Assembly: GCF_000315485.1 (NCBI RefSeq)
Contig: NZ_JH992940.1
Span: 727,574-791,573 of the forward strand
Direction of reading: 5' to 3'
Origin: Bacteroides oleiciplenus YIT 12058
Lineage (GTDB): Bacteria > Bacteroidota > Bacteroidia > Bacteroidales > Bacteroidaceae
Length of the DNA stretch: 64,000 nucleotides
Shown piece after piece: positions 32,273 through 41,376 of this stretch. Each line of letters begins with the position of its first letter. The stretch's first letter is position 1. The translations under genes and the position numbers were made by a program. The notes beneath the pieces were generated by a model. That model saw nothing but the letters and a program-made list of their open reading frames with translations. It had not been told where the DNA came from and searched no databases.

Positions 32273-33082
32273 GTGAAAGCCTTTGATAAAGAAAAAGAGA
32301 GCCAGACGCATGAAGAGTTCTTATTGATATTACCCTTGTTCCGGAAGTTAATACTAACTCAGAAAGATACCGCTGGTTCTTATGACATTTTGGAAGAAAT
32401 GATTTCTCTTAGAGCATCATTTCTTTTGGATCGTGTATTCGATGGCATGCATATGAATTTTGACAAGGCACTAAACTTGCTCCGTAACAATAATGAGTTT
32501 ACTACCTTACAAGAGAAAGAGGAAAGGGATATTCTGGTTGCTGCAATAGACAATCTGGTAGATTTTGCAGCTGCCGAAGAATATACATTGATGAGGGAAT
32601 TACCTGATGAAATAGATACAGAACATCCAGAACTTTATGAAGGCTTATGCAAAAAATACAACGAAGTGTATGCTTTACAAGAGAATGAGGATACTCTCCA
32701 TGCGGCGACGATAGCAGCATGGTGGATTACTATTCCGCGAGAAACACTCATCACTTACATGACTCAGGGAGATGAACGAGTCCGCGCATGGCATCTTTCA
32801 ATGGAAGGACTCACTTTTCCAAAGTACGAGTTTCCGGAAGCATTGATTCCACCAATTGAGCACGGATGCAGATGCTATTTAATAACAGAAGGTTCTATGC
32901 CAAACGTACACGCATCCCTGAAAAGAGATAAAGATTATCAGAAAAAGGTAAATCCGGTATTTTTCGGTAGTCTCGCACGCAAGGGGAAAATATTTTCTCA
33001 ATCCCACTCATATTTCAAGAGTGCATTACCGGAGAAGGTAGAGGCGATTGTTAAACGTATTAAAAATAAATTTTATCTATAA
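32273..33082 (+). CDS. minor head protein, Mu F-like
   Basis: A 269-residue head morphogenesis protein of the phage Mu gpF type. The family hallmark is at the C-terminal side: MTQGDERVRAWHLSMEGLTF followed by a Pro-rich segment and IEHGCRCYL. MuF proteins join the portal inside the head, and some are injected. The start is GTG at 32273; no ATG fits. It is followed after a 1-nt overlap by the gpG-like gene. Confidence 0.8.
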   Translation: MKAFDKEKESQTHEEFLLILPLFRKLILTQKDTAGSYDILEEMISLRASFLLDRVFDGMHMNFDKALNLLRNNNEFTTLQEKEERDILVAAIDNLVDFAAAEEYTLMRELPDEIDTEHPELYEGLCKKYNEVYALQENEDTLHAATIAAWWITIPRETLITYMTQGDERVRAWHLSMEGLTFPKYEFPEALIPPIEHGCRCYLITEGSMPNVHASLKRDKDYQKKVNPVFFGSLARKGKIFSQSHSYFKSALPEKVEAIVKRIKNKFYL

Positions 33083-33618
33083 TGGACTTAACCCCAGAAC
33101 AATTCTGTGCACAATGGGTAAACGAGAAGAGAGAACCACTGTTATCCAGCAAGTTAGAGTTTAACATGAATAATTTTATCACTGATGCGGGAAAATACAC
33201 AAAGGAATGTTTTGAGTCATCATTCAGCAACCAAATGTTTTATCGCAGTGGAAAGCCCTGGAAGCCAAGAACATCCAGATGGGGAAAAATGCGTAATCAT
33301 CCTATATTGAAACATACCGGAGAATTGTTAGGAGCAATCCAAAATATTGCAAATCAACGACATACAAGGAATCGGCATCGTGAAAGTTATACCATCTTTA
33401 CACTGGAAGAAAATCACGGGCAAAAAGCCAGTAAAAAGTACAAAGGCAAAGGATATGCCGCCGTCCACAATACAGCCCCGGAGTTCCAGAAGTATCATGT
33501 AAATGGTAGAAGTAAACGCAAACCGGTTCAAAGACAGTTCATTGGGTTCAGCCCCTATATCGATGAATATATACTACAACATTTTGTTCCCAAAATTTTT
33601 GAAGGATTCCCTAAATAA
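33082..33618 (+). CDS. virion morphogenesis protein (gpG-like)
   Basis: A 178-residue protein of the phage virion-morphogenesis family (Mu gpG type, tail completion). Marks are SGKPWKPRTSRWGKM, PILKHTGELLGAI, and a C-terminal half with VHNTAPEFQKYH and RQFIGFSPYIDEYI. It overlaps the MuF gene by one base. Function by analogy is tail completion or head-tail joining. Confidence 0.75.
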   Translation: MDLTPEQFCAQWVNEKREPLLSSKLEFNMNNFITDAGKYTKECFESSFSNQMFYRSGKPWKPRTSRWGKMRNHPILKHTGELLGAIQNIANQRHTRNRHRESYTIFTLEENHGQKASKKYKGKGYAAVHNTAPEFQKYHVNGRSKRKPVQRQFIGFSPYIDEYILQHFVPKIFEGFPK

Positions 33619-33619
33619 T

Positions 33620-34354
33620 ATGCTAAAAGAAAAGAACACACAACCTCAGGTAGAAAATAAAGAGGAAATAAAGAGGATAGTAACGGAAGAAGCCGTTTCA
33701 GAAAACCCGTTTATAAACATGTATGATGCGGTAAGGCGTGCTATCGATACAGTCAAGGAAGATGAAGACAACCCGCTCAGCCCGCCTTTCTTTAAAACTG
33801 TTGAAATAGACAGCGGGCAATTTGAGCGTATAATTCGTGATGAAAACTTGGAATACGAAGTTGCCTTTCCTGCCATATTCATCCATTTTATCAATGTGAG
33901 ATACCTTGTCCAGCAACAGCGGCTGGGTGAAGGCAGGGCCACAATGCGCATTAGGTTTATCCTGAACAATCTCAATAACCGTGATTCTACAGTTGAATGT
34001 GCCCCATTTTCTGTTTTCCAACGTATCAATGTCGCCATTCAGGACGCAAAGAACCATGAACCTGCACTGAACGAAAGGTGTAATCTGACATACTTTGATA
34101 TGCCGCGAACAGTTAATATGCTTCAAGCATATTGGATAGACTATGAAGTTTGGTTCCGGGAGTCTACAGCATGGAAGTACCGAAATTGGGTGGAGAGATA
34201 TTTGGTCATGCCGCCCTTTACCGATCACACCGACGCACCGGGACACGATACAGGTGGGCATAAAGTTCACCCCAAACCTGATTATGAAGAAGCAACAGGT
34301 TTCAGACCTTCTGTTGAAAATCCGGAAGCCGATGGTGAGGAAGAAGGTGTATAA
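33620..34354 (+). CDS. phage structural protein, unknown role
   Basis: The ATG at 33620 (MLKEKNTQPQVENKEEIKRI), directly after the gpG-like stop, gives 244 residues. It is mixed alpha/beta with AFPAIFIHFINVRYLVQQQR and a Pro/His-rich end. Its place between gpG-like and protease genes would fit a neck or tail-terminator protein, but no motif shows this. Confidence 0.6.
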   Translation: MLKEKNTQPQVENKEEIKRIVTEEAVSENPFINMYDAVRRAIDTVKEDEDNPLSPPFFKTVEIDSGQFERIIRDENLEYEVAFPAIFIHFINVRYLVQQQRLGEGRATMRIRFILNNLNNRDSTVECAPFSVFQRINVAIQDAKNHEPALNERCNLTYFDMPRTVNMLQAYWIDYEVWFRESTAWKYRNWVERYLVMPPFTDHTDAPGHDTGGHKVHPKPDYEEATGFRPSVENPEADGEEEGV

Positions 34355-34438
34355 CCTGTAACCCTGAAAAGAAGCGGGCAAGGTTCTGCAAACATTTATA
34401 ATTGTCTTTATCTATTCTTGTGAAACTAACCTTAAATT

Positions 34439-35719
34439 ATGGACACAAATGAATTTAAAAACATCGTCGGAGAAGTACGCCCCAACGAAATTGCGACAAT
34501 ACGCTTCTTCGGGAAAGTAACAGAGGAGTCTACCGCCATATTTAATTCTGAATTTGATTTTCTGGAAAACGTCATACGCCCGTCAGCGATACGGGTACTC
34601 ATCAATTCCGAGGGCGGCTCTGTGCTTTACGGAATGAGTACCTATTCAACAATCCAAAACTCTAAAATTAAAACAGAATGTATCATCGAGGGTATGGCTG
34701 CGTCGATGGGGTCCGTACTTTGGGCAGCAGGTAACCGTTCCCTGATGCGTGACTATTCCATATTGATGATCCACAACCCCTTCTTGCCGGAATCCGAAGA
34801 TAAGGAGTGTTCCGATATGGTGAAAGCCTTTGTAGGACAGATCGAAACCATATATAGAAAAAGGTTCGGGCTCACGAAAGAACAAGTAAAGGCTATTATG
34901 GATGGGAAAGCCGGACGGGATGGGACATTCTTTGATGCGAAAACAGCTGTTAGTGCCGGTATCATCCCTGCAGAAAATATTCTGAAAACAACCAAGCAGC
35001 TTTGCGAAAAAGTCAAAAATGCAATGAATGGCATTGAGGATATCGATAAAATTCAAAATATGATGGAAACATTCAACCTGGAAGCGGTTGACGCAGTGGA
35101 AGACGAAAATAAACTAAATGAAGAAGAAAAAACTACTCTTGAACAAAAAGAAAACAACGAACACAAAATTAATATGGCAGAAGAAAGAACAATCCCATTT
35201 GAATATGCCGCCGTAGCAGCATCATTAGGCATGAAAGAAACTTTTGAACCTAAAGACGTTATGGCACGAATCTCTGAACTAATCTCAGTAGAAGCTAGAC
35301 TCACCGAAACACAACGAAACCTGAGTGATGCAAATACTGTAATTGCCGGTAGAGATGCTACCATACAAAATCTGCAAAAAGATTTGGAAAGCGTGACGAG
35401 CAAACTCACTGTATTCGAACAAAAAGAACTGGAAGAGAGAAACTCAAAGATTAACAAACTGGTGGATGATGCTATCGAAGCAGGGAAAATCGGCAAGGAA
35501 ACCAAACCCCAATGGGTAAGCATGGCAGAAGCTAACTTTACTTTGGCTGAAAGCACGTTGAGTTCTATTCCAGCGCGTGAACAAATTACCCAGGAGATTG
35601 CAAATGATCCAAAAAACATTCAGGCTGCTACAGAAACGATTAAAACTGTAGAAGAGAAAATGTCTGAAAAGGTAAATGCCGTTGTAGGAGAAAAATTTGA
35701 ATTCAAAAGGCTTGAATAA
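34439..35719 (+). CDS. prohead protease/scaffold (ClpP-type S14)
   Basis: A 426-residue fusion. Residues 1-185 are a ClpP-type (S14) protease: INSEGGSVLYGMSTYSTI, the catalytic Ser in IEGMAASMGSVLW, and the catalytic His in ILMIHNPFLPES. Residues 230-426 are an acidic, coiled-coil scaffold. An ATG at 35174 (MAEERTIPFEYAAVAASLGM) could start a separate scaffold, as in lambda C/Nu3-type nested genes. It processes the capsid shell. Confidence 0.85.
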   Translation: MDTNEFKNIVGEVRPNEIATIRFFGKVTEESTAIFNSEFDFLENVIRPSAIRVLINSEGGSVLYGMSTYSTIQNSKIKTECIIEGMAASMGSVLWAAGNRSLMRDYSILMIHNPFLPESEDKECSDMVKAFVGQIETIYRKRFGLTKEQVKAIMDGKAGRDGTFFDAKTAVSAGIIPAENILKTTKQLCEKVKNAMNGIEDIDKIQNMMETFNLEAVDAVEDENKLNEEEKTTLEQKENNEHKINMAEERTIPFEYAAVAASLGMKETFEPKDVMARISELISVEARLTETQRNLSDANTVIAGRDATIQNLQKDLESVTSKLTVFEQKELEERNSKINKLVDDAIEAGKIGKETKPQWVSMAEANFTLAESTLSSIPAREQITQEIANDPKNIQAATETIKTVEEKMSEKVNAVVGEKFEFKRLE

Positions 35720-35754
35720 AAGACCAACGACACACAAGAACTAAGCACATAAAA

Positions 35755-35770
35755 TGGGCTAAACAGCCCA
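35755..35770 (+). other. hairpin before capsid gene
   Basis: TGGGCT-AAAC-AGCCCA, a 6-bp hairpin, lies 34 nt in front of the capsid ATG at 35804. It could stabilise the capsid message after processing. Confidence 0.4.
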
Positions 35771-35803
35771 AACAACACAAAACCTAAATCTAAAACACAA
35801 AGT

Positions 35804-36853
35804 ATGGCAGACACAGTAAATCTACTTCAGAATGGCTACGCCGGTGAGGTATTGGAGGATTTGTTGACCTACACAGCCCAAGGCAATGACACATTCAAGG
35901 AAGGGTTGATCCATGTGAAAAGTGGAATACAACATAAATATACTTTACCTGCGGTTAAATTGGGAGATATTATTCAAGATAATATTCCAACCCCGCTTTC
36001 TACACATGGTGCCAAAGGTCCTGATGGCGAAAATGAATACACTTTCACAGAGAGATACCTGGAACCTCAAGAATTCATGATTTACCTTGAGTTTAACCCT
36101 AGGGATTACGAGAAATACTGGAAATTCGCACAACCTGACGGCAATCTGGTTTTCCGCGAACTCGATCCTAAAATCCAAGCAACCATGCTTAGGCTTCTGA
36201 TTGAGAAAAAGAATGAGTACATAGGCAATGCAATTTGGACGGGTGCCAAAGGAGGCACAGTAAGTGCCGGCATCACAGAACCAGCAGATTGCACGAAAAT
36301 CGGTAGCCGAAAAGAAAAATATTTCGACGGTGTGATCAAACGTATCATAGATAATGTGAGTGCAACAGATGCCGAAACTCTGGCTGGAGGTCAGGTTATC
36401 GTGTCCGGCACGACAGAGCTAGCAGATGGAGAAGCGGTAGAACAGGCATTATATTCGATGTGGAAGAAATGCCCCAAACAAATCAGAAAAAAGAACAATC
36501 TATGTTACGTAATAGGATGGGATTCATGGGATTTATATGACCAATATGCATCCAATAAGGTTTACAAATATTCCGAAAATACAGAAACAAACAGATACAA
36601 GTTTAAAGGAAAGCGTATTGTCCCCATCGTCGGGATTCCCGAACACACCATTGTTTTAGCTGATTTTTCAACAGGCATGGATTCTAACTTATGGATGGGT
36701 GTAGACTACGCCAATGACACTGAAGTTGTTAAGATCGACCGCCTTCAGTCAAATTCAGAACTTTTCTTCTTCCTGGCCCGTATGAAAATGGATGTGAATA
36801 TCGTAAGACCGGCAGAGATTGTTATCCATACTGCCTACAAAAAGACTGTATAA
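35804..36853 (+). CDS. major capsid protein
   Basis: A 349-residue protein directly behind the protease/scaffold gene, where the major capsid protein is expected. The sequence has the form of Bacteroidales phage capsids: LLTYTAQGNDTFKEGLIHVK, YLEPQEFMIYLEFNPRDYEK, and a late WMGVDYANDTEVVKIDRLQS, with an HK97-type pattern of N-terminal extended arm and mixed alpha/beta core. Hairpins on either side of the gene fit a high-level structural transcript. Confidence 0.8.
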   Translation: MADTVNLLQNGYAGEVLEDLLTYTAQGNDTFKEGLIHVKSGIQHKYTLPAVKLGDIIQDNIPTPLSTHGAKGPDGENEYTFTERYLEPQEFMIYLEFNPRDYEKYWKFAQPDGNLVFRELDPKIQATMLRLLIEKKNEYIGNAIWTGAKGGTVSAGITEPADCTKIGSRKEKYFDGVIKRIIDNVSATDAETLAGGQVIVSGTTELADGEAVEQALYSMWKKCPKQIRKKNNLCYVIGWDSWDLYDQYASNKVYKYSENTETNRYKFKGKRIVPIVGIPEHTIVLADFSTGMDSNLWMGVDYANDTEVVKIDRLQSNSELFFFLARMKMDVNIVRPAEIVIHTAYKKTV

Positions 36854-36879
36854 CTTTAAATCTTAATTCTTTAATCTAC

Positions 36880-36908
36880 AAGGGAGTGGGGCAAAACTCC
36901 ATTCCCTT
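36880..36908 (+). terminator. hairpin behind capsid gene, likely attenuator
   Basis: AAGGGA (36880-36885) and TGG pair with CCA and TCCCTT (36903-36908). Placed 26 nt after the capsid stop, followed by TCTTCACATT and no U run, it probably acts as a partial terminator or mRNA 3' end stabiliser that keeps capsid expression above that of later genes. Confidence 0.4.
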
Positions 36909-36930
36909 CTTCACATTAAGAACCTAAACT

Positions 36931-37263
36931 ATGGCTAAACTAAAAAATACGGCAGAAGACGAAACACAAAACACTGAGGTAAAAGAAGAAACTCCTGCAT
37001 CAACACCCAAAGAAAAACAAAAAGAACAGGAGAAACAGGAAGAGTTGGCATCGGTAGTCCCACTCAAAAAAACGGCTGCTAAGAATGGCATGACGGAACA
37101 TGAACCTGATGCACAAGTAACAGCTATTTTGAAAGTTAACTGCAAATATCAGGAACTGTATGTCGACAAGCAGGGAAGCGTTTATACTATTGACACACTG
37201 CCGAACATCAGAAAGAATGCGATCCTCTATAAAAATCCTTTTTACAAACCTTTATACATGTAA
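36931..37263 (+). CDS. hypothetical structural protein
   Basis: A 110-residue protein. The first 60 residues are Glu/Lys/Thr-rich and probably disordered (TPKEKQKEQEKQEELASVVP). The C-terminal half is a compact beta-like segment (ILKVNCKYQELYVDKQGSVY). Between capsid and sheath genes it could be a head-completion or decoration protein. No family match. It ends 2 nt before the sheath gene. Confidence 0.55.
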   Translation: MAKLKNTAEDETQNTEVKEETPASTPKEKQKEQEKQEELASVVPLKKTAAKNGMTEHEPDAQVTAILKVNCKYQELYVDKQGSVYTIDTLPNIRKNAILYKNPFYKPLYM

Positions 37264-37265
37264 GA

Positions 37266-38609
37266 ATGGCATTAGGGAATGTATTCATATCAGATACGGA
37301 TGGTAATATACCATCTAACGTATCATCCGGTAATGAAAAGGTGACCGGTCTTCTGTTTGACATATCACTCCAGCCAACATTATTTACGGCAGGATATGGC
37401 AAGAACAACGAAACAAAACTAAAGCTGAACGATGTGGCATATATTACCAATCTAAAGTCTGCTGTTAAAGATTTCGGGATTATTGAAAGGGTAAAGGCTA
37501 CGGAGGATGAAGAAAACAATGTGAATCTCTTTCACGGAATCCCCTATTATCACATAAGCGAGTTTTTTCGACTTAGTGGTAATATAAATGGAAGCGGAAA
37601 GTTATATGTCATGTTCGCAGATTGCTCGGTGTCATGGGACGCGATTGAGATAATGCAACGTGCATCCGGAGGTACTATTAATCAGTTAGGAGTTTGGACG
37701 GAACAGCCTCTGTGGAAAGACAATGGCAATGCTGATAAATATAGTTTGAACGTCGTAAAATCCATCAATGACAAAGCTGTTGCAATGGCATCACAGAACC
37801 AGCCGCTTTCGGTTATCTTATCCGCCAATCCTTCCAATACTGGTGCAAATACTATAGAAGGCAAAAAGGTGGACCTGAATAAGATTCCGAGTTGCATCTG
37901 TGAAGCAAGCCGTACTAGTGTTATCATTGGACAGGCATCTTCGGAATTGATATCCACCATGCAAAAGTGTAATACCAATCACACTCCGGTTGGCTTCTTA
38001 GGTGCAGTTTTGGGGTGTCTGGCGAAAGCTAATGTACAGGAATCAGTCGCATGGGTAAAACAATTCAACTTATTCTCTGATGGTTTTCAAGAAATCGAGT
38101 TCGGCTTTGGAGATACCAACCAAACCGATGATGAGGAATTTATCAGCCTAAACAGGTACGAATCTCTGTCTCCTGTAATGCTGGACGATCTGGACGATAA
38201 GGGATATATTTTTCCAATAAAGTATAGCGGTCGTGAAAATGGTGTTTACATTTCCAAGGATCAGACATGCTCCGCTGGAGATTATAGAACTATCGCCCGC
38301 AATAGGACAATCAACAAGTCGCGTCGTGCAGTACGCGCTGCATTATTACCCTATGTCAACAGCCCTTTGATGGTGAACCCCAGTACCGGTTTTTTGGCCC
38401 CCTCTAAAATTACATCCTTCAAGGGTATAGTAGGTGATATACTGTCAGGTATGCAAAAATCACAGGAGATTTCCGGATATGCCGTAACTATTGACGCTAA
38501 CCAAAATGTACTAGTTAATGACACTTTACGTATATCATATGTCATCGTTCCAGTTGGCGTCGCTGTTAAGATTTACGTGGAAGAAGGACTCAGTTTAACC
38601 GCAAAATAA
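37266..38609 (+). CDS. tail sheath protein (DUF2586-like)
   Basis: A 447-residue contractile-tail sheath. Features are VTGLLFDISLQPTLFTAG near the start, a hydrophobic Gly-rich part with VGFLGAVLGCLAKANVQESV, and a conserved C-terminal region (YRTIARNRTINKSRRAVRAA, VNSPLMVNPSTG) in which sheath subunits exchange strands. A sheath means a myovirus-type tail. The tube gene follows 7 nt later. Confidence 0.8.
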   Translation: MALGNVFISDTDGNIPSNVSSGNEKVTGLLFDISLQPTLFTAGYGKNNETKLKLNDVAYITNLKSAVKDFGIIERVKATEDEENNVNLFHGIPYYHISEFFRLSGNINGSGKLYVMFADCSVSWDAIEIMQRASGGTINQLGVWTEQPLWKDNGNADKYSLNVVKSINDKAVAMASQNQPLSVILSANPSNTGANTIEGKKVDLNKIPSCICEASRTSVIIGQASSELISTMQKCNTNHTPVGFLGAVLGCLAKANVQESVAWVKQFNLFSDGFQEIEFGFGDTNQTDDEEFISLNRYESLSPVMLDDLDDKGYIFPIKYSGRENGVYISKDQTCSAGDYRTIARNRTINKSRRAVRAALLPYVNSPLMVNPSTGFLAPSKITSFKGIVGDILSGMQKSQEISGYAVTIDANQNVLVNDTLRISYVIVPVGVAVKIYVEEGLSLTAK

Positions 38610-38616
38610 ATAATGC

Positions 38617-39072
38617 ATGGCAATAATTAACAACGTAGCTTACTCGTGGAGCATGATTACTCTTGCTTCTACCGCATTAGCCATTGATGAAGGCAGTACG
38701 ACGCTTGAAGGGGTTAGCGGGGTCAAATGGAACAAAAAGCGTAAAATCGAATCCAACTACGGAATGGGTGGCAAGCCTGTAAGTAGAGGATTTGGAAACA
38801 TAACCTATACGGCTTCAATCACTATGGACTATGCTACACAACAGATGTTACGTAGTACCTATGGTAGTTTAATGGACATCGGTGAGTTTGATTTGATCAT
38901 TAGTTTTGCCAATCCAATGGCGAGCGACGATTGGACCACTACCAGCGTTACTTTAAAAGGGTGTATCTTTGCTGAAGATGGTATGGAAAGCCAGCAAGAC
39001 GATACAAATATTACACATGAGTTTGACTTAAATCCCTTTGATATAGTTATCGGGGATGCTATGTCTATATAG
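38617..39072 (+). CDS. tail tube protein
   Basis: A 151-residue protein directly behind the sheath gene, where the tube protein of contractile tails sits. Features that fit are an N-terminal AYSWSMITLASTALAIDEGS, the segment YTASITMDYATQQMLRSTYG and a beta-rich C-terminal half ending in NPFDIVIGDAM. The gene ends in a perfect 22-nt palindrome. Normally the chaperone and tape measure genes would follow; here they are 20 kb away. Confidence 0.75.
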   Translation: MAIINNVAYSWSMITLASTALAIDEGSTTLEGVSGVKWNKKRKIESNYGMGGKPVSRGFGNITYTASITMDYATQQMLRSTYGSLMDIGEFDLIISFANPMASDDWTTTSVTLKGCIFAEDGMESQQDDTNITHEFDLNPFDIVIGDAMSI

Positions 39073-39164
39073 ACATAGCTGCGCTTATGTAACCTTTTAG
39101 AATATGTAACCTTTTTCTGATAAGTATCTTAGAATCAAGACTGCTTTCCAGAAAAAGGTTACAT
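39058..39164. repeat. palindrome and inverted repeats at left edge of insert
   Basis: A perfect 22-nt palindrome with half-site GCTATGTCTAT (39058-39079) covers the tail-tube stop. Next come ATGTAACCTTTT (39087-39098), ATGTAACCTTTTTCTG (39104-39119) and its exact inverse CAGAAAAAGGTTACAT (39149-39164). These form either a terminator-like stem or recombination sites at the boundary between the tail genes and the inserted operons. Confidence 0.55.
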
Positions 39165-39207
39165 AAGGGATGGAGATACTATTTGATTATTTACTATATT
39201 TTTGAAT

Positions 39208-39240
39208 AAAGCATCACATATTTGTGATGCTTTATTGTTT
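39208..39240 (+). terminator. rho-independent terminator
   Basis: AAAGCATCACA (39208-39218) pairs with TGTGATGCTTT (39223-39233) around a 4-nt loop, followed by ATTGTTTTT. It ends the first part of the tail operon. The following 220 bases to 39463 show no gene and no clear element. Confidence 0.75.
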
Positions 39241-39463
39241 TTGGAAATGAGTATTTGAGATAGAAGATAATCCAGAGCCATAAAAAAAATGTAAAAACAC
39301 TTTAGATTTAATATATAGGCCCAATCAGAGTTTATACGAATAACTCAAATTCTGGACGATAGGCATTGAGTTTACGATAACAAATAATAGAAGTAAGAAT
39401 ACAAAATGCAACGATGATTTCACATTCTGGGATCAAAGAATAGGAAGAAAACTTATTTTTTCA

Positions 39464-39471
39464 TACTTTTG
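39464..39471 (+). promoter_or_regulatory. Bacteroidetes promoter of first sigma/SusCD operon
   Basis: TACTTTTG fits the TAnnTTTG -7 box and lies 21 nt ahead of the ATG at 39493. An in-frame TTG at 39469 overlaps it and is therefore unlikely as a start. Confidence 0.55.
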
Positions 39472-39492
39472 GACGCAAACAATCAAAAACAC

Positions 39493-40044
39493 ATGTTTTC
39501 TACGGACGATTATATATTAAGTAAACTAAAACAGGGTGACGAAAAAGCATTGAAAGAAGTAGTAGACAAATACTATAATCAACTATGCGTCTATTCTGTT
39601 CAATATACAGATTCTTTGGAAGTTTCGGAAGATATCGTCCAAGACTTCATCATCCGTTTATGGGAAAAGAAACTTCATCTGACCATCAATAATAACCTGA
39701 AAAGTTTTCTCTTTAATTCAGTCCGCAATGCTTCCGTCGATTATTTGCGCAAGCATCAGCCATACCGTTTCGTAGAAATTGAAGAAGACGCATATATTAC
39801 CGATTTCGAACCCAATGAGACGGAAATAGAAGAGCAAGTACGTCGTCTAAAGCAATATTTAAAGGAACTGACTCCAAAAGAATACAAAGTATTAATGGAG
39901 ATAGTAGTACACAATAAGAAATACAAAGAAGTAGCCGAAGAATTAGGTCTGTCCGTAAATACCATTAAAACCCATCTATCAAGGGCCTTGAAGTTCCTGA
40001 GAAGCAAACCTTTTATTTCACTCTATTCACTTTTTTACCTATAA
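39493..40044 (+). CDS. ECF sigma factor, FecI-like
   Basis: A 183-residue ECF sigma-70 factor. Region 2 is at residues 15-80 (VVDKYYNQLCVYSVQYTDSL, SEDIVQDFIIRLWEK) and region 4 at 125-170 (YKEVAEELGLSVNTIKTHLS). It begins at ATG 39493 (MFSTDDYILSKLKQGDEKA) behind its own promoter. It should be held by the FecR-type anti-sigma factor encoded next and released by TonB-receptor signalling to transcribe the operon 39493-47962. Confidence 0.9.
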   Translation: MFSTDDYILSKLKQGDEKALKEVVDKYYNQLCVYSVQYTDSLEVSEDIVQDFIIRLWEKKLHLTINNNLKSFLFNSVRNASVDYLRKHQPYRFVEIEEDAYITDFEPNETEIEEQVRRLKQYLKELTPKEYKVLMEIVVHNKKYKEVAEELGLSVNTIKTHLSRALKFLRSKPFISLYSLFYL

Positions 40045-40113
40045 ACTGCATTTTTTTATATTTTCGTTCACCCATTTATACTCTTTTTACGTCATGGAAA
40101 CAAAAAAGAAAGA

Positions 40114-41283
40114 ATGACAATACTATCAGAGAACGAACTAGTGGATTTATGCCACAAATATCAGACCCACAATCTAACCGAATCTGAATTTCGGCTACTG
40201 CAAAGTTGGATGAAAGAATCAGAAGAGAATTACTTATTCTTTTCCAATTACGTCAAGCTATATAAAGCCGAAAAAAGGAAAGAGACCAGTCTGATGACTA
40301 ATCCCGCAGATGGTTGGAAAGCTATTGAACGGAAGCGAAAGCGCTATCATTTACGCCGGAAGCTCTATTATTCAACTATAGCAGCCTGTTTTCTCTCGTT
40401 TCTGCTGGGAACAGCGGCCTACTTTTATTTAGATCAGCCTACCCCCTCACTCCCATCGGCAGAGGAACTCTCATTAGCAGAACTATTCCCTAACCTTCCA
40501 CAGAATAAGGTGACACTGACATTGAGTTCCGGCCAGCAAATCATACTTGATGAAGAACAGGCTAAAGAGATTGCTGATAATGGAAAAGTGGTAGCCAAAG
40601 GTACGAATAACTCATTAAGTTACCAATCGGATACCACACCGACAGCCAGTATTCAATATAACACAATTACAGTTCCCGAAGGAAGTACTTTTTCTCTGAC
40701 CTTGTCCGACGGAACACAAGTAACCTTAAACTCCACCACCACTTTCCGATATCCGGTATCCATGCAGGACAAGCGTACCGTAGAACTGAATGGAGAGGCT
40801 TATTTCGATGTGACACATACGAGACAACCTTTCATTGTAAAAGCGGACGGAAAAGAAATAAAAGTGCTGGGTACACAGTTCAATGTATATGCCTTCCCAA
40901 AACAAAATATGATTACAACCCTGGTAAAAGGAAAGGTAGAAGTAAATAATGGCATCACACACAAACTATTAACGCCGGGACAACAAGCGACCGTGAATCA
41001 GGAAGATAACGCTATCACTATTGAGGAAGTAAATACAGACATATATACCTCATGGGTAACAGGGAAGTATGAATTCACCCAAGTCCCACTACACAATATC
41101 CTGTCGCAGTTCGAATTATGGTATGGAGTGAAAGTGGTCTATAAAGACAAGGATGTGCGTGGCATTTGCTTTGACGGAGCAGTGTTCCGCAACAAGCCAT
41201 TGGGATTCTCATTAGAGATTATCCAGCAAATATCCAATGTCCGCTTCGCGAAAGAAAACGGAATTATTACCGTAAGTAAATAA
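40114..41283 (+). CDS. FecR-family anti-sigma factor
   Basis: A 389-residue inner-membrane anti-sigma protein. The cytoplasmic N-terminus has LLQSWMKESEENYLFFSNYV. One transmembrane segment is at about residues 90-108 (STIAACFLSFLLGTAAYFYL). A periplasmic FecR domain follows (VPEGSTFSLTLSDGTQVTLN, VELNGEAYFDVTHTRQPFIV) and a C-terminal DUF4974-like part. It passes the signal from the SusC-type receptor to the sigma factor. Confidence 0.9.
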   Translation: MTILSENELVDLCHKYQTHNLTESEFRLLQSWMKESEENYLFFSNYVKLYKAEKRKETSLMTNPADGWKAIERKRKRYHLRRKLYYSTIAACFLSFLLGTAAYFYLDQPTPSLPSAEELSLAELFPNLPQNKVTLTLSSGQQIILDEEQAKEIADNGKVVAKGTNNSLSYQSDTTPTASIQYNTITVPEGSTFSLTLSDGTQVTLNSTTTFRYPVSMQDKRTVELNGEAYFDVTHTRQPFIVKADGKEIKVLGTQFNVYAFPKQNMITTLVKGKVEVNNGITHKLLTPGQQATVNQEDNAITIEEVNTDIYTSWVTGKYEFTQVPLHNILSQFELWYGVKVVYKDKDVRGICFDGAVFRNKPLGFSLEIIQQISNVRFAKENGIITVSK

Positions 41284-41376
41284 AACAAGAACAGAGAGAT
41301 ATAAATAAGCCTGAAATATGTATGCAAAACGTATCCGGGCCCGATGTTTCATTTAATAATCTTAATAGTACTAGAA

